From Candidatus Nomurabacteria bacterium (GTDB lineage: Bacteria > Patescibacteriota > Minisyncoccia > Phycocordibacterales > UBA10002), in assembly GCA_943354745.1 (NCBI GenBank), contig CALRDB010000016.1, positions 1 through 19,045 of the forward strand: 19,045 bases of DNA. The letters are read 5' to 3'. Shown one piece after another: positions 6,503-12,428 of the stretch; position 1 is the first letter of the stretch; each line of letters opens with the position of its first letter. Below the pieces are notes generated by a model, which saw only the letters and a list, made by a program, of their open reading frames with translations, had not been told where the DNA came from and searched no databases. A program made the translations under genes and the position numbers.

Positions 6503-6563
6503 GAAAGACGCGATGGCGCTGAAAGTGCTTAGAGAATTGGGAGACAATATAAAAAAAGAATAA
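6501..6563 (+). pseudogene. Diverged second copy of the transketolase N-subunit C-terminal tail
   Basis: Twenty codons and a TAA encode a peptide containing DAMALKVLRELGDNIKKE, matching the end of the subunit at 4961-5875 (GAMALKVLREIGEKIK). The stretch CGCGATGGCGCTGAAAGT is identical between the copies (5827-5844 and 6509-6526), while later codons differ mostly synonymously (TTA/CTT, CGG/AGA, GAG/GAA). It has no upstream coding sequence and begins at the antitoxin stop, so it is a leftover gene end that brackets the toxin-antitoxin pair with the intact copy. Confidence 0.8.
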
Positions 6564-6569
6564 TCACTT

Positions 6570-6764
6570 ATGCGTCGTTACGTCCTTACAATCCTTTTCA
6601 CGGTAACCGTTCTCATTGTCGGCTATCATTTCGTAGCTTTGTTTTTTGGTTTGCCTGCAAATTTGTCATTTTGGGCGACTTTAATTTTGCTCCCTATCTG
6701 GTTTTTGGCTGGTTTTATTGCCATTTCATGGGATATGATAAAGAAGATAGTAAAAAAAAGATGA
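6570..6764 (+). CDS. Small two-helix membrane protein, hypothetical
   Basis: A 64-aa protein with two predicted membrane helices (about residues 5-26 and 33-53) joined by a short GLPAN turn and ending in a lysine-rich tail (KKIVKKR), which predicts an N-in/C-in hairpin. Not recognised as a named family. It starts six bases after the duplicated transketolase tail and ends 18 bp before the second transketolase subunit. It may belong to the inserted segment or be an older neighbour of the tkt genes. Confidence 0.6.
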   Translation: MRRYVLTILFTVTVLIVGYHFVALFFGLPANLSFWATLILLPIWFLAGFIAISWDMIKKIVKKR

Positions 6765-6782
6765 TCCGTTAACTGGACTTTA

Positions 6783-7778
6783 ATGATCAATCATTCTGTA
6801 AAACTCAACCCCAAAATTTGGGACAAAGACGTCGAGCAATTGCCGATTCGCAAAGGATTCGGTGAAGGACTTTTGGTGGCCGGAGAAGCCAATGAACAGG
6901 TGGTGGGACTCTGCGCCGACCTCACCGAGTCCACGCAAATGCATCTTTTCGCAAAGAAGTTCCCGAACCGGTTCGTGGAAATCGGCATCGGCGAACAAAA
7001 CTTGGTGACCGTTGCAAGCGGTATGGCGGCGATGGGGAAAATCCCGTTCTGTTCGTCATACGCGATGTTTTCCCCTGGGCGAAACTGGGAACAGATTCGC
7101 ACCACTATTTGCTACAACGACAGCAAGGTGGTGATTGTTGGCTCGCACGCGGGAGTATCGGTGGGTCCCGACGGCGGGACACATCAGGCAGTTGAGGATA
7201 TCGCGCTGATGCGCGTACTTCCCAATATGGTTGTTATTTCCCCTTGTGATTCCATTGAAGCGAAAAAAGCGACCTTAGCTATCGCAAAGACAAAGGAGCC
7301 GACCTACCTCCGGCTCGCGCGCGAGAAAACGCCGGTTATCACGACCGAAGAGACACCGTTCGAAATAGGGAAAGCAGAGGTCTTTTTCCGTTCGCCACTC
7401 AAAACGGATAAGAAGGTAGGCATTATAGGAACAGGTGCACTTCTTCATAAAGCCTTAGTCGCCTCGAAAGAACTAGAAGCAGAGGGTATTGCGGTAACGT
7501 TACTTAATCTTTCCACCATTAAACCTCTTGATGAAAAGTCGATTATTGAACTCGCCAAGGAGTGTGGAAGAATTGTGACGGTTGAAGAACATCAGATTAT
7601 GGGAGGTGTCGGTTCGGCTGTCGCGGAACTGCTTGTACAAAAGTATCCCGTCCCGATGGAATTTGTGGGCGTCAAAGATGTTTTTGGTCAGTCAGGGAAA
7701 CCAGAAGAGATTTTGGAGCACTATGGTATGACCAGTGGACATATCAAGGAAGCGGCACAATCTCTTATCGGTAGATAG
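6783..7778 (+). CDS. Transketolase, C-terminal (pyrimidine-binding) subunit
   Basis: A 331-aa protein equal to the second half of transketolase. The key motif is EIGIGEQNLVTVASGMA (66-81), where E71 is the conserved glutamate that activates thiamine diphosphate. The substrate-phosphate region is GPDGGTHQ (128-135), with YLRLAREKTP after it, and the C-terminal transketolase domain begins around residue 210 (VGIIGTGALLHKAL) and includes VTVEEHQIMGGVGSAVAE. It forms an alpha2beta2-type enzyme with the 4961-5875 subunit. A GAAA-loop terminator follows at 7808. No clear promoter or Shine-Dalgarno is visible before the ATG at 6783. Confidence 0.95.
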   Translation: MINHSVKLNPKIWDKDVEQLPIRKGFGEGLLVAGEANEQVVGLCADLTESTQMHLFAKKFPNRFVEIGIGEQNLVTVASGMAAMGKIPFCSSYAMFSPGRNWEQIRTTICYNDSKVVIVGSHAGVSVGPDGGTHQAVEDIALMRVLPNMVVISPCDSIEAKKATLAIAKTKEPTYLRLAREKTPVITTEETPFEIGKAEVFFRSPLKTDKKVGIIGTGALLHKALVASKELEAEGIAVTLLNLSTIKPLDEKSIIELAKECGRIVTVEEHQIMGGVGSAVAELLVQKYPVPMEFVGVKDVFGQSGKPEEILEHYGMTSGHIKEAAQSLIGR

Positions 7779-7807
7779 GTAGGAAATCGTTCTCATTAAA
7801 AACAAGC

Positions 7808-7833
7808 AAAAAACACCCGAAAGGGTGTTTTTT
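7808..7833. terminator. Bidirectional intrinsic terminator between tkt and pfkB genes
   Basis: A perfect 11-bp stem, AAAAAACACCC (7808-7818) with GGGTGTTTTTT (7823-7833), closed by a GAAA tetraloop. A-runs and T-runs on both sides make it work for either strand, fitting its position between the convergent transketolase and kinase genes. Confidence 0.92.
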
Positions 7834-7857
7834 GTATCAAGTATCCTATGCAGACAC

Positions 7858-8898
7858 TTATGTATTTTTTGTAGTAAACGCCTGAACGGTTTCGGTGAGG
7901 AGCTTCGGCTTATAGTCTGCAGGGGCGTTCTCAAGATATTTGAGGATCGCCTCTCTTGTAAGTAATCCTTTTTGAGCTCCTACGAACTGTACGACCGACA
8001 TAGAGTTGATGGGTGCCCATCTCAGTGCTTCTTCCACCGTGTTTCCAAGTGCAATCGCTACACTAAAGGTAGACGCAAAAGCATCTCCCGCTCCGGTACG
8101 CTCGTAAGGAGGCTTTGAGTCCGGGTAAGGAGGCATGTAATAGGTTCGGGAGGGTGAGACGGTTGAGTCGATTGCGTATGCACCCCTCGGTCCGTCAGTG
8201 ATGATGGTAATTTTCGGGCCTATTGAGTTTAACCGTCGAAGCAAATCTGTTACCACATGTACATTCGTCTTGAGAATCTGCTGAGCTTCACCGAGGTTGC
8301 AGATAAATACATGGGTACGCTCGTAAAGCTTAGTGAGCTTCTCATATCCAAGTTTCATCTGGAAGGTTCCTGGTTGGAAGATAAGTTTCACTTCAGGATG
8401 TTGCTCAAGGTAATCAAAGATTTCTTGATGTAGACTCTCTGAAGTCCCTCCGAGAGAGCTAAGATAGATCCAAGATGGTTCGGGGAATTCAGGAAGGTGG
8501 TACGGGTAGGTTTCGTGTTTTACTAAAATGGTCCGTTCGTCTTGATACCAGAGAACATAATGGTAGTTCGTCTTGATACCGTTGTGGGCCGTTATTGAGG
8601 ACGTATCAACGCCGTCTTTTTCAAGTGACGCGAGACATCGTTTCCCACTGTCATCGTCTCCAATGTTGGCGACCAGTGCACTTGTGAGGCCAAGCCGTGC
8701 TGCCGCAACCGCTGCATTTGGGCTATTTCCAACTGCGGTCACCTCTTCCATGAATTCGTAGGGGATCTTATCCGCAAAATTCATTGCAATCTTGCAATGT
8801 TCTTTGTTGATGTCACATGTTACCTCGGCCTCTTTAAGCCGAATAAACGCATCGGTGGTGATATCGCCAATGGCGAGAAATTCGATTTTCTTTTGCAT
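7858..8898 (-). CDS. PfkB/ribokinase-family carbohydrate kinase
   Basis: A 346-aa kinase of the PfkB family, which phosphorylates sugars or nucleosides with ATP. The C-terminal signature RTGAGDAFAS is present (267-276) with catalytic base D272. The N-terminal region has GDITTD (11-16), and GNSPNAAVAAARLG (57-70) is the first PfkB signature. The ATP-site stretch TIITDGPRGAYAID (231-244) fits as well. The exact substrate cannot be read from sequence: ribokinase, fructokinase and adenosine-kinase-like roles are all possible, and it is longer than a typical ribokinase. It is transcribed against the transketolase genes and diverges from the dehydrogenase at 8960. Its predicted mRNA starts at or next to the ATG. 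Confidence 0.88.
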   Translation of the reverse strand: MQKKIEFLAIGDITTDAFIRLKEAEVTCDINKEHCKIAMNFADKIPYEFMEEVTAVGNSPNAAVAAARLGLTSALVANIGDDDSGKRCLASLEKDGVDTSSITAHNGIKTNYHYVLWYQDERTILVKHETYPYHLPEFPEPSWIYLSSLGGTSESLHQEIFDYLEQHPEVKLIFQPGTFQMKLGYEKLTKLYERTHVFICNLGEAQQILKTNVHVVTDLLRRLNSIGPKITIITDGPRGAYAIDSTVSPSRTYYMPPYPDSKPPYERTGAGDAFASTFSVAIALGNTVEEALRWAPINSMSVVQFVGAQKGLLTREAILKYLENAPADYKPKLLTETVQAFTTKNT

Positions 8899-8904
8899 AG
8901 GATG

Positions 8905-8913
8905 ATTATAACA
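8905..8913 (-). promoter_or_regulatory. Extended -10 promoter of the PfkB-family kinase gene
   Basis: On the minus strand the sequence reads TGTTATAAT (8913 to 8905), a perfect extended -10, ending 6 nt before the ATG at 8898. Transcription is predicted to begin at the start codon. No convincing -35 is seen, as expected for an extended -10 promoter. Confidence 0.7.
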
Positions 8914-8946
8914 GCTCGTAGTATATCTTGCCTAGTTTTTCTGGTG

Positions 8947-8952
8947 TATAAT
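8947..8952 (+). promoter_or_regulatory. -10 element of the hydroxyacid dehydrogenase gene
   Basis: A perfect TATAAT ends 7 nt before the ATG at 8960. No -35 at good spacing is evident. It is divergent from the kinase promoter, with both packed into a 61-bp intergenic region. Confidence 0.65.
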
Positions 8953-8959
8953 TCGGTAT

Positions 8960-9928
8960 ATGAAAAAAATATATGTGACACGAAGAATTCCAGGGGAGGG
9001 GATTTCGATGCTTACCAAAGCTGGTCTCGAGGTGACGGTAAATGAAAAAGACGCACCGCTATCGAGAGAAGAACTTCTCGCGATACTAGGCACAGGTGGG
9101 TATGAGGGAGTGCTCTCCCAACTCGGAGATAAGATTGACAGTGTTGTCTTTGACGCAGCCCCGTCAGTAAAGATTTTTGCCAACTATGCTGTCGGGTATA
9201 ACAACATCGATACGATTGAAGCAAAGAAACGAGGAGTAATGGTTACCAACACCCCTGGAGTGCTTACCGATACAGTTGCCGAACATACGTTTGCACTTAT
9301 TCTTGCAATCGCGTGTCGTTTGGTCGAGGGAGACCGAATGCTCCGCGCCGGCGAGTATAAAGGCTGGGCACCTGAACTCCTTTTAGGTCTGGATTTAAAA
9401 GGGAAGACGCTTGGTATTCTTGGCGCGGGGCGGATTGGAGCACGGGTGGCGTATCACGCGAAGCGGGGCTTTGATATGAATATCGTCTATAACGATCCCG
9501 CTCCGAATGACTATCTCGATAAGGAACTTGGCGCTACCTATCTAAAGACAACCGAAGAGGTACTCAAGGTAGCCGATGTCGTTTCTATACACGTCCCGCT
9601 TCTCAAAGAAACCGAACATCTTCTCAATAAAGAGCGTCTTTCGCTTATGAAAAAAAGCGCTTATCTTATCAACACGTCGCGCGGGCCAGTCATCGATGAA
9701 GTAGCTCTTGTTGAAGCTCTTAAAACGGGCGTTATACGTGGTGCTGCACTCGATGTATTTGAGCATGAACCCGCTCTTGCTCCGGGACTTTCCGATCTCC
9801 CCAATGTAGTTATTACGCCGCATATCGCTTCAGCTACTGAGGAGACAAGAGCCGCGATGTCGCGGGTTGCAGCTGAAAACCTCATTGCGTTCTTTGAAGG
9901 GAAAATACCACCGAATCCAGTGTCTTAA
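8960..9928 (+). CDS. D-2-hydroxyacid dehydrogenase (glyoxylate/hydroxypyruvate reductase-like)
   Basis: A 322-aa member of the D-isomer-specific 2-hydroxyacid dehydrogenase family. It has the NAD-binding GAGRIG loop (155-160) and the catalytic set R241 (NTSRGPVIDE), E270 (FEHEPAL) and H288 (TPHIAS). The substrate loop ANYAVGYNNID (74-84) and NTPGVLTDTVAEHTFALIL (97-115) most resemble glyoxylate reductase / hydroxypyruvate reductase. D179 in the segment after the second Rossmann strand suggests NADH rather than NADPH. It would reduce glyoxylate or hydroxypyruvate, or another 2-oxoacid; substrate is not settled. It is divergent from the kinase gene, and its stop overlaps the left end of an AT-rich repeat element. 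Confidence 0.9.
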   Translation: MKKIYVTRRIPGEGISMLTKAGLEVTVNEKDAPLSREELLAILGTGGYEGVLSQLGDKIDSVVFDAAPSVKIFANYAVGYNNIDTIEAKKRGVMVTNTPGVLTDTVAEHTFALILAIACRLVEGDRMLRAGEYKGWAPELLLGLDLKGKTLGILGAGRIGARVAYHAKRGFDMNIVYNDPAPNDYLDKELGATYLKTTEEVLKVADVVSIHVPLLKETEHLLNKERLSLMKKSAYLINTSRGPVIDEVALVEALKTGVIRGAALDVFEHEPALAPGLSDLPNVVITPHIASATEETRAAMSRVAAENLIAFFEGKIPPNPVS

Positions 9929-10064
9929 TATCGAATGTCTAATTTCGAATTTCGAGAAGCAGGGAATATACAATACTGAAAATGAAGAATGAATTTAAGA
10001 TTTCTTCTGGTTTGGTATTTCGAATTCGGTATCTTTCGATATTTGACATTTTATATTCGAAATT
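9927..10064 (+). repeat. AT-rich dispersed intergenic element, copy 1
   Basis: The left end (9927-9952, AATATCGAATGTCTAATTTC and onward) matches the reverse complement of 14798-14823 at 24 of 26 positions. A second block, TTCTGGTTTGGTA (10005-10017), matches the reverse complement of 14747-14759 at 12 of 13. The element also has inverted ends: AATTTCGAAT (9941-9950) and ATTCGAAATT (10055-10064). It fills the gap between the dehydrogenase and rplY and carries no convincing ORF. Confidence 0.65.
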
Positions 10065-10082
10065 CAAGGTTCCGCGCCCCTC

Positions 10083-10110
10083 TTGATTTTTTAGCGGTAA
10101 TCCGTATACT
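10083..10110 (+). promoter_or_regulatory. Promoter of the bL25 gene
   Basis: TTGATT (10083-10088) and TATACT (10105-10110) are spaced by 16 bp. The -10 ends 9 nt before the ATG at 10120, predicting a leader of about 0-3 nt. Confidence 0.7.
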
Positions 10111-10119
10111 AGTTGCTCT

Positions 10120-10818
10120 ATGGCAATTACGCTTCAGTTCCAAAAAAGAGACGTAAAAGTTGCTCCCAACACTCTTCGGAATAAAGGGTTTATTCCTGCT
10201 GTATTTTATGGACGAAAGCAGAAGGCAACCTCCATTGTGATAAATACACGTGATTTTGAGAAAGTATGGAAAAAGGCAGGTGAAAACACCATTGTTAATC
10301 TCCAGAACGGCAGTGAAGAAGTTCCGGCTCTTATTCACGATGTAAATAAGCATCCGGTAACCAGCGAAGCTCGGCACGCTGATTTTTATGTATTCGAAAA
10401 AGGTCAGAAGCTTAAGATTAAAGTACCGATTGAATTTAAGGGTGTGTCACCAGCGGTAAAGGATCTTGGTGCTGTTCTTGTAAAAGTGGTTCATGATCTT
10501 GAAATTGAAGCTGAGCCGAAGGATCTTCCTCAAAAGCTCGAAGTGGATATTTCTACCCTTAGTGCGTTCGGCAACGTTATTACCGCTAAAGAAATCAAAC
10601 TCCCTGCTGGTGTTGTCCTTGTTGTCTCCCCTGACGACATTGTTGCCTCGGTATACGAACCCAAGGAAGAAGTAGTTGAAGAAGCTCCTGTCGATCTGTC
10701 TACCATTGAAGTTATGAAGAAGGGCAAAGAACCGGTTGAGGGTGAGGAAGGAGCGACACCAGCCGCAGAAGGAGGAGCGACACCAAAGAAGGAAGAAAAG
10801 AAAGAAGCTAAAAAATAA
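10120..10818 (+). CDS. rplY: 50S ribosomal protein bL25 (long CTC/TL5 form)
   Basis: A 232-aa protein of the long bL25 (CTC) type, which binds 5S rRNA in the large subunit. The N-terminal L25 domain (about 1-90) starts with the expected strand and has LRNKGFIPAVFYG (19-31) and the HADFYVF motif (86-92). The C-terminal TL5-like beta domain covers about 95-185. A tail of roughly 45 residues is rich in Glu, Lys, Ala and Gly and is probably disordered; such tails are common in CPR and Gram-positive versions. It is followed by a strong terminator, so it appears to be a single-gene unit with its own promoter. Confidence 0.95.
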   Translation: MAITLQFQKRDVKVAPNTLRNKGFIPAVFYGRKQKATSIVINTRDFEKVWKKAGENTIVNLQNGSEEVPALIHDVNKHPVTSEARHADFYVFEKGQKLKIKVPIEFKGVSPAVKDLGAVLVKVVHDLEIEAEPKDLPQKLEVDISTLSAFGNVITAKEIKLPAGVVLVVSPDDIVASVYEPKEEVVEEAPVDLSTIEVMKKGKEPVEGEEGATPAAEGGATPKKEEKKEAKK

Positions 10819-10840
10819 TTACAGGAAAGGAGGAAGAAAC

Positions 10841-10864
10841 AAAAGACGGGGACACCCGTCTTTT
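10841..10864. terminator. Intrinsic terminator after rplY
   Basis: A perfect 10-bp stem AAAAGACGGG (10841-10850) / CCCGTCTTTT (10855-10864) with a GACA loop. The T-run is only four long on the plus strand. The hairpin lies directly upstream of the next promoter. Confidence 0.85.
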
Positions 10865-10868
10865 GTGT

Positions 10869-10874
10869 TATAGT
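10869..10874 (+). promoter_or_regulatory. -10 element of the lytic transglycosylase gene
   Basis: TATAGT ends 14 nt before the ATG at 10889, predicting a leader of about 7 nt. It begins five bases past the rplY terminator stem. Confidence 0.55.
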
Positions 10875-10888
10875 AGAGTTTACCCTCT

Positions 10889-12172
10889 ATGCGACGAACA
10901 ATACGCAATGCTGTTTTTCTAGCGGCACTTATGTTTGTGCCTCTTTTTACCTTTGCCCAGAATGTGAACGAGCGTCGCGCTCTTCTCGAAAAAGAACTTG
11001 CTAGTGTGGAAGCTCAAATCGCCGAACAGCAAGCAATCCTCAATGCTCGCGCGCAAGAATCGGTCTCACTTGAACGTGATGTTGCTATCCTCAATGCCAC
11101 TATTGCTAAAGCGAAGCTCTCAATTAAGGCTCGAAGCCTCGAGATTGAACGCTTGGGTAAAGAGTCTGGGGAGAAACAAGTAGTCATTGAAAAATTAGGT
11201 AATAAGATCGGCCGTGAGAAAGAATCACTAGGTGAACTTCTTCGTAAGACTGAAAAGACTGAATCAGTTTCACTGCCGGAAATTATGCTCGGCGGAAAGA
11301 ATTTTTCGGAATTTTTTCAAGATATTGACCAGTATCAAGTAATTAAAGCTGCGCTCCGTAGTTCATACCTAACGCTTGATACCGACAAGAAAGAAACCGA
11401 AGTGGAACGGGTGGCGCTTGAGAACAGACGTACCGAAGAGACGCAACTACGGCAGTTGCAGGAACTCGAAAAAAAGAAAGTCGAGACTCAGCAAGCGGAA
11501 AAAGCTCGCATTCTAAAAATCTCAAAAGGCCTTGAAGCTGAGTATCAGAAGATTATAAAGGTGAAGCAACTTTCCGCGGCTCAGATACGTGCTGAGCTCT
11601 TCACACTGAGGGGTAGTGCTGCCATTCCGTTTGGCAAAGCACTTGAACTTACAACTGCAGCGGGGAAAAGGACAGGAGTACGTCCCGCGCTCATTCTTGG
11701 TATTATCGCGGAAGAATCAAATTTGGGAGAAAATATTGGAAAGGGAAGCTGGCGTGTTGATATGAAAGCTCCTCGTGATACGGAGCCATTTCTCGACATT
11801 ACTCGACGACTTGGATTGGATCCCGATAAGATGCCGGTGTCAAAAAAGCCTTGGTATGGATACGGAGGGGCAATGGGACCCGCGCAATTTATTCCTTCAA
11901 CATGGGTTCTTTACGAGGAACGCATTGCGAAGGCGACAGGGCATAATCCACCAAATCCGTGGGAAGCTGGTGATGCTATTATGGCTTCCGCAATTTTACT
12001 CATGGACAATGGTGCGGACAAAGGAACGCTCGCCGCCGAGCGTCTCGCAGCTCTTCGCTATCTCGCTGGGTGGACCAATGCCAGTAAGAAAGCATATGCC
12101 TTTTACGGAGACGATGTGATGGAGCTCGCGGCGAAGTATCAGAAGCAGATAGACATTCTTCAGGGGAGTTAG
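10889..12172 (+). CDS. Secreted coiled-coil plus lytic transglycosylase-like fusion protein
   Basis: A 427-aa protein with an N-terminal signal peptide (about 1-23: R-R-T-I-R-N then a hydrophobic core ending F-T-F-A). A long coiled coil at about 26-125 and again about 165-230 resembles the N-terminal part of CwlO/PcsB/EnvC-type cell-wall hydrolase regulators. The C-terminal domain (about 245-425) is lysozyme-like: LILGIIAEESNLG (268-280) supplies a candidate catalytic glutamate (E275 or E276), and GGAMGPAQFIPSTW (326-339) is the MltB/SLT-type motif. It likely cleaves peptidoglycan or controls daughter-cell separation outside the membrane. The NlpC/P60 or LytM domain that normally follows such a coiled coil is replaced by a transglycosylase fold. 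Promoter at 10869; no Shine-Dalgarno. Confidence 0.88.
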   Translation: MRRTIRNAVFLAALMFVPLFTFAQNVNERRALLEKELASVEAQIAEQQAILNARAQESVSLERDVAILNATIAKAKLSIKARSLEIERLGKESGEKQVVIEKLGNKIGREKESLGELLRKTEKTESVSLPEIMLGGKNFSEFFQDIDQYQVIKAALRSSYLTLDTDKKETEVERVALENRRTEETQLRQLQELEKKKVETQQAEKARILKISKGLEAEYQKIIKVKQLSAAQIRAELFTLRGSAAIPFGKALELTTAAGKRTGVRPALILGIIAEESNLGENIGKGSWRVDMKAPRDTEPFLDITRRLGLDPDKMPVSKKPWYGYGGAMGPAQFIPSTWVLYEERIAKATGHNPPNPWEAGDAIMASAILLMDNGADKGTLAAERLAALRYLAGWTNASKKAYAFYGDDVMELAAKYQKQIDILQGS

Positions 12173-12224
12173 CGGGAATCCTAAATCCGTAATTTTTAAT
12201 CCTTAACAAAAAGACCTCCCTGTC

Positions 12225-12252
12225 TGTCATTCCCGCGGAGACGGGAATCCAG
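12225..12252. repeat. Dispersed GTCATTCC...GGAATCCAG hairpin repeat, copy 2
   Basis: Inverted arms ATTCCCG (12229-12235) and CGGGAAT (12242-12248) with a 6-nt loop, flanked by TGTC and CCAG exactly as in copies 1 and 3. It lies in the 256-bp gap between the transglycosylase and the duplicated-domain protein and may form a terminator-like hairpin for the former. Upstream of it (12173-12224) only AT-rich sequence is seen. Confidence 0.8.
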
Positions 12253-12301
12253 GTTAAGTCAAAAAAGCCCACAGTACGGCTTCTTCTGTATCGAGAAACT
12301 A

Positions 12302-12330
12302 TTGACTTATTTACTAGTGTATGATATAGT
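12302..12330 (+). promoter_or_regulatory. Sigma70-type promoter with a conventional leader
   Basis: TTGACT (12302-12307) and TATAGT (12325-12330) at exactly 17 bp is one of the best -35/-10 pairs in the window. The predicted start near 12337 gives a leader of about 92 nt before the ATG at 12429, unlike the other promoters here. Confidence 0.75.
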
Positions 12331-12428
12331 TTAACTCGAAATTTCTGTACCCGTTTCGGAACTGTTTTCCGTTTACGGTGTTTGAAAAATCAATAAATAA
12401 GAAAAAACCAAAAGAAAGTGAGAAGTTG

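Noticed and set aside
4961..7778. Transketolase broken by a frameshift or insertion
   Set aside because: Each half has its own start and stop and full domain content; two-gene transketolases are established in archaea and many CPR bacteria. Only the spacing between halves is unusual.
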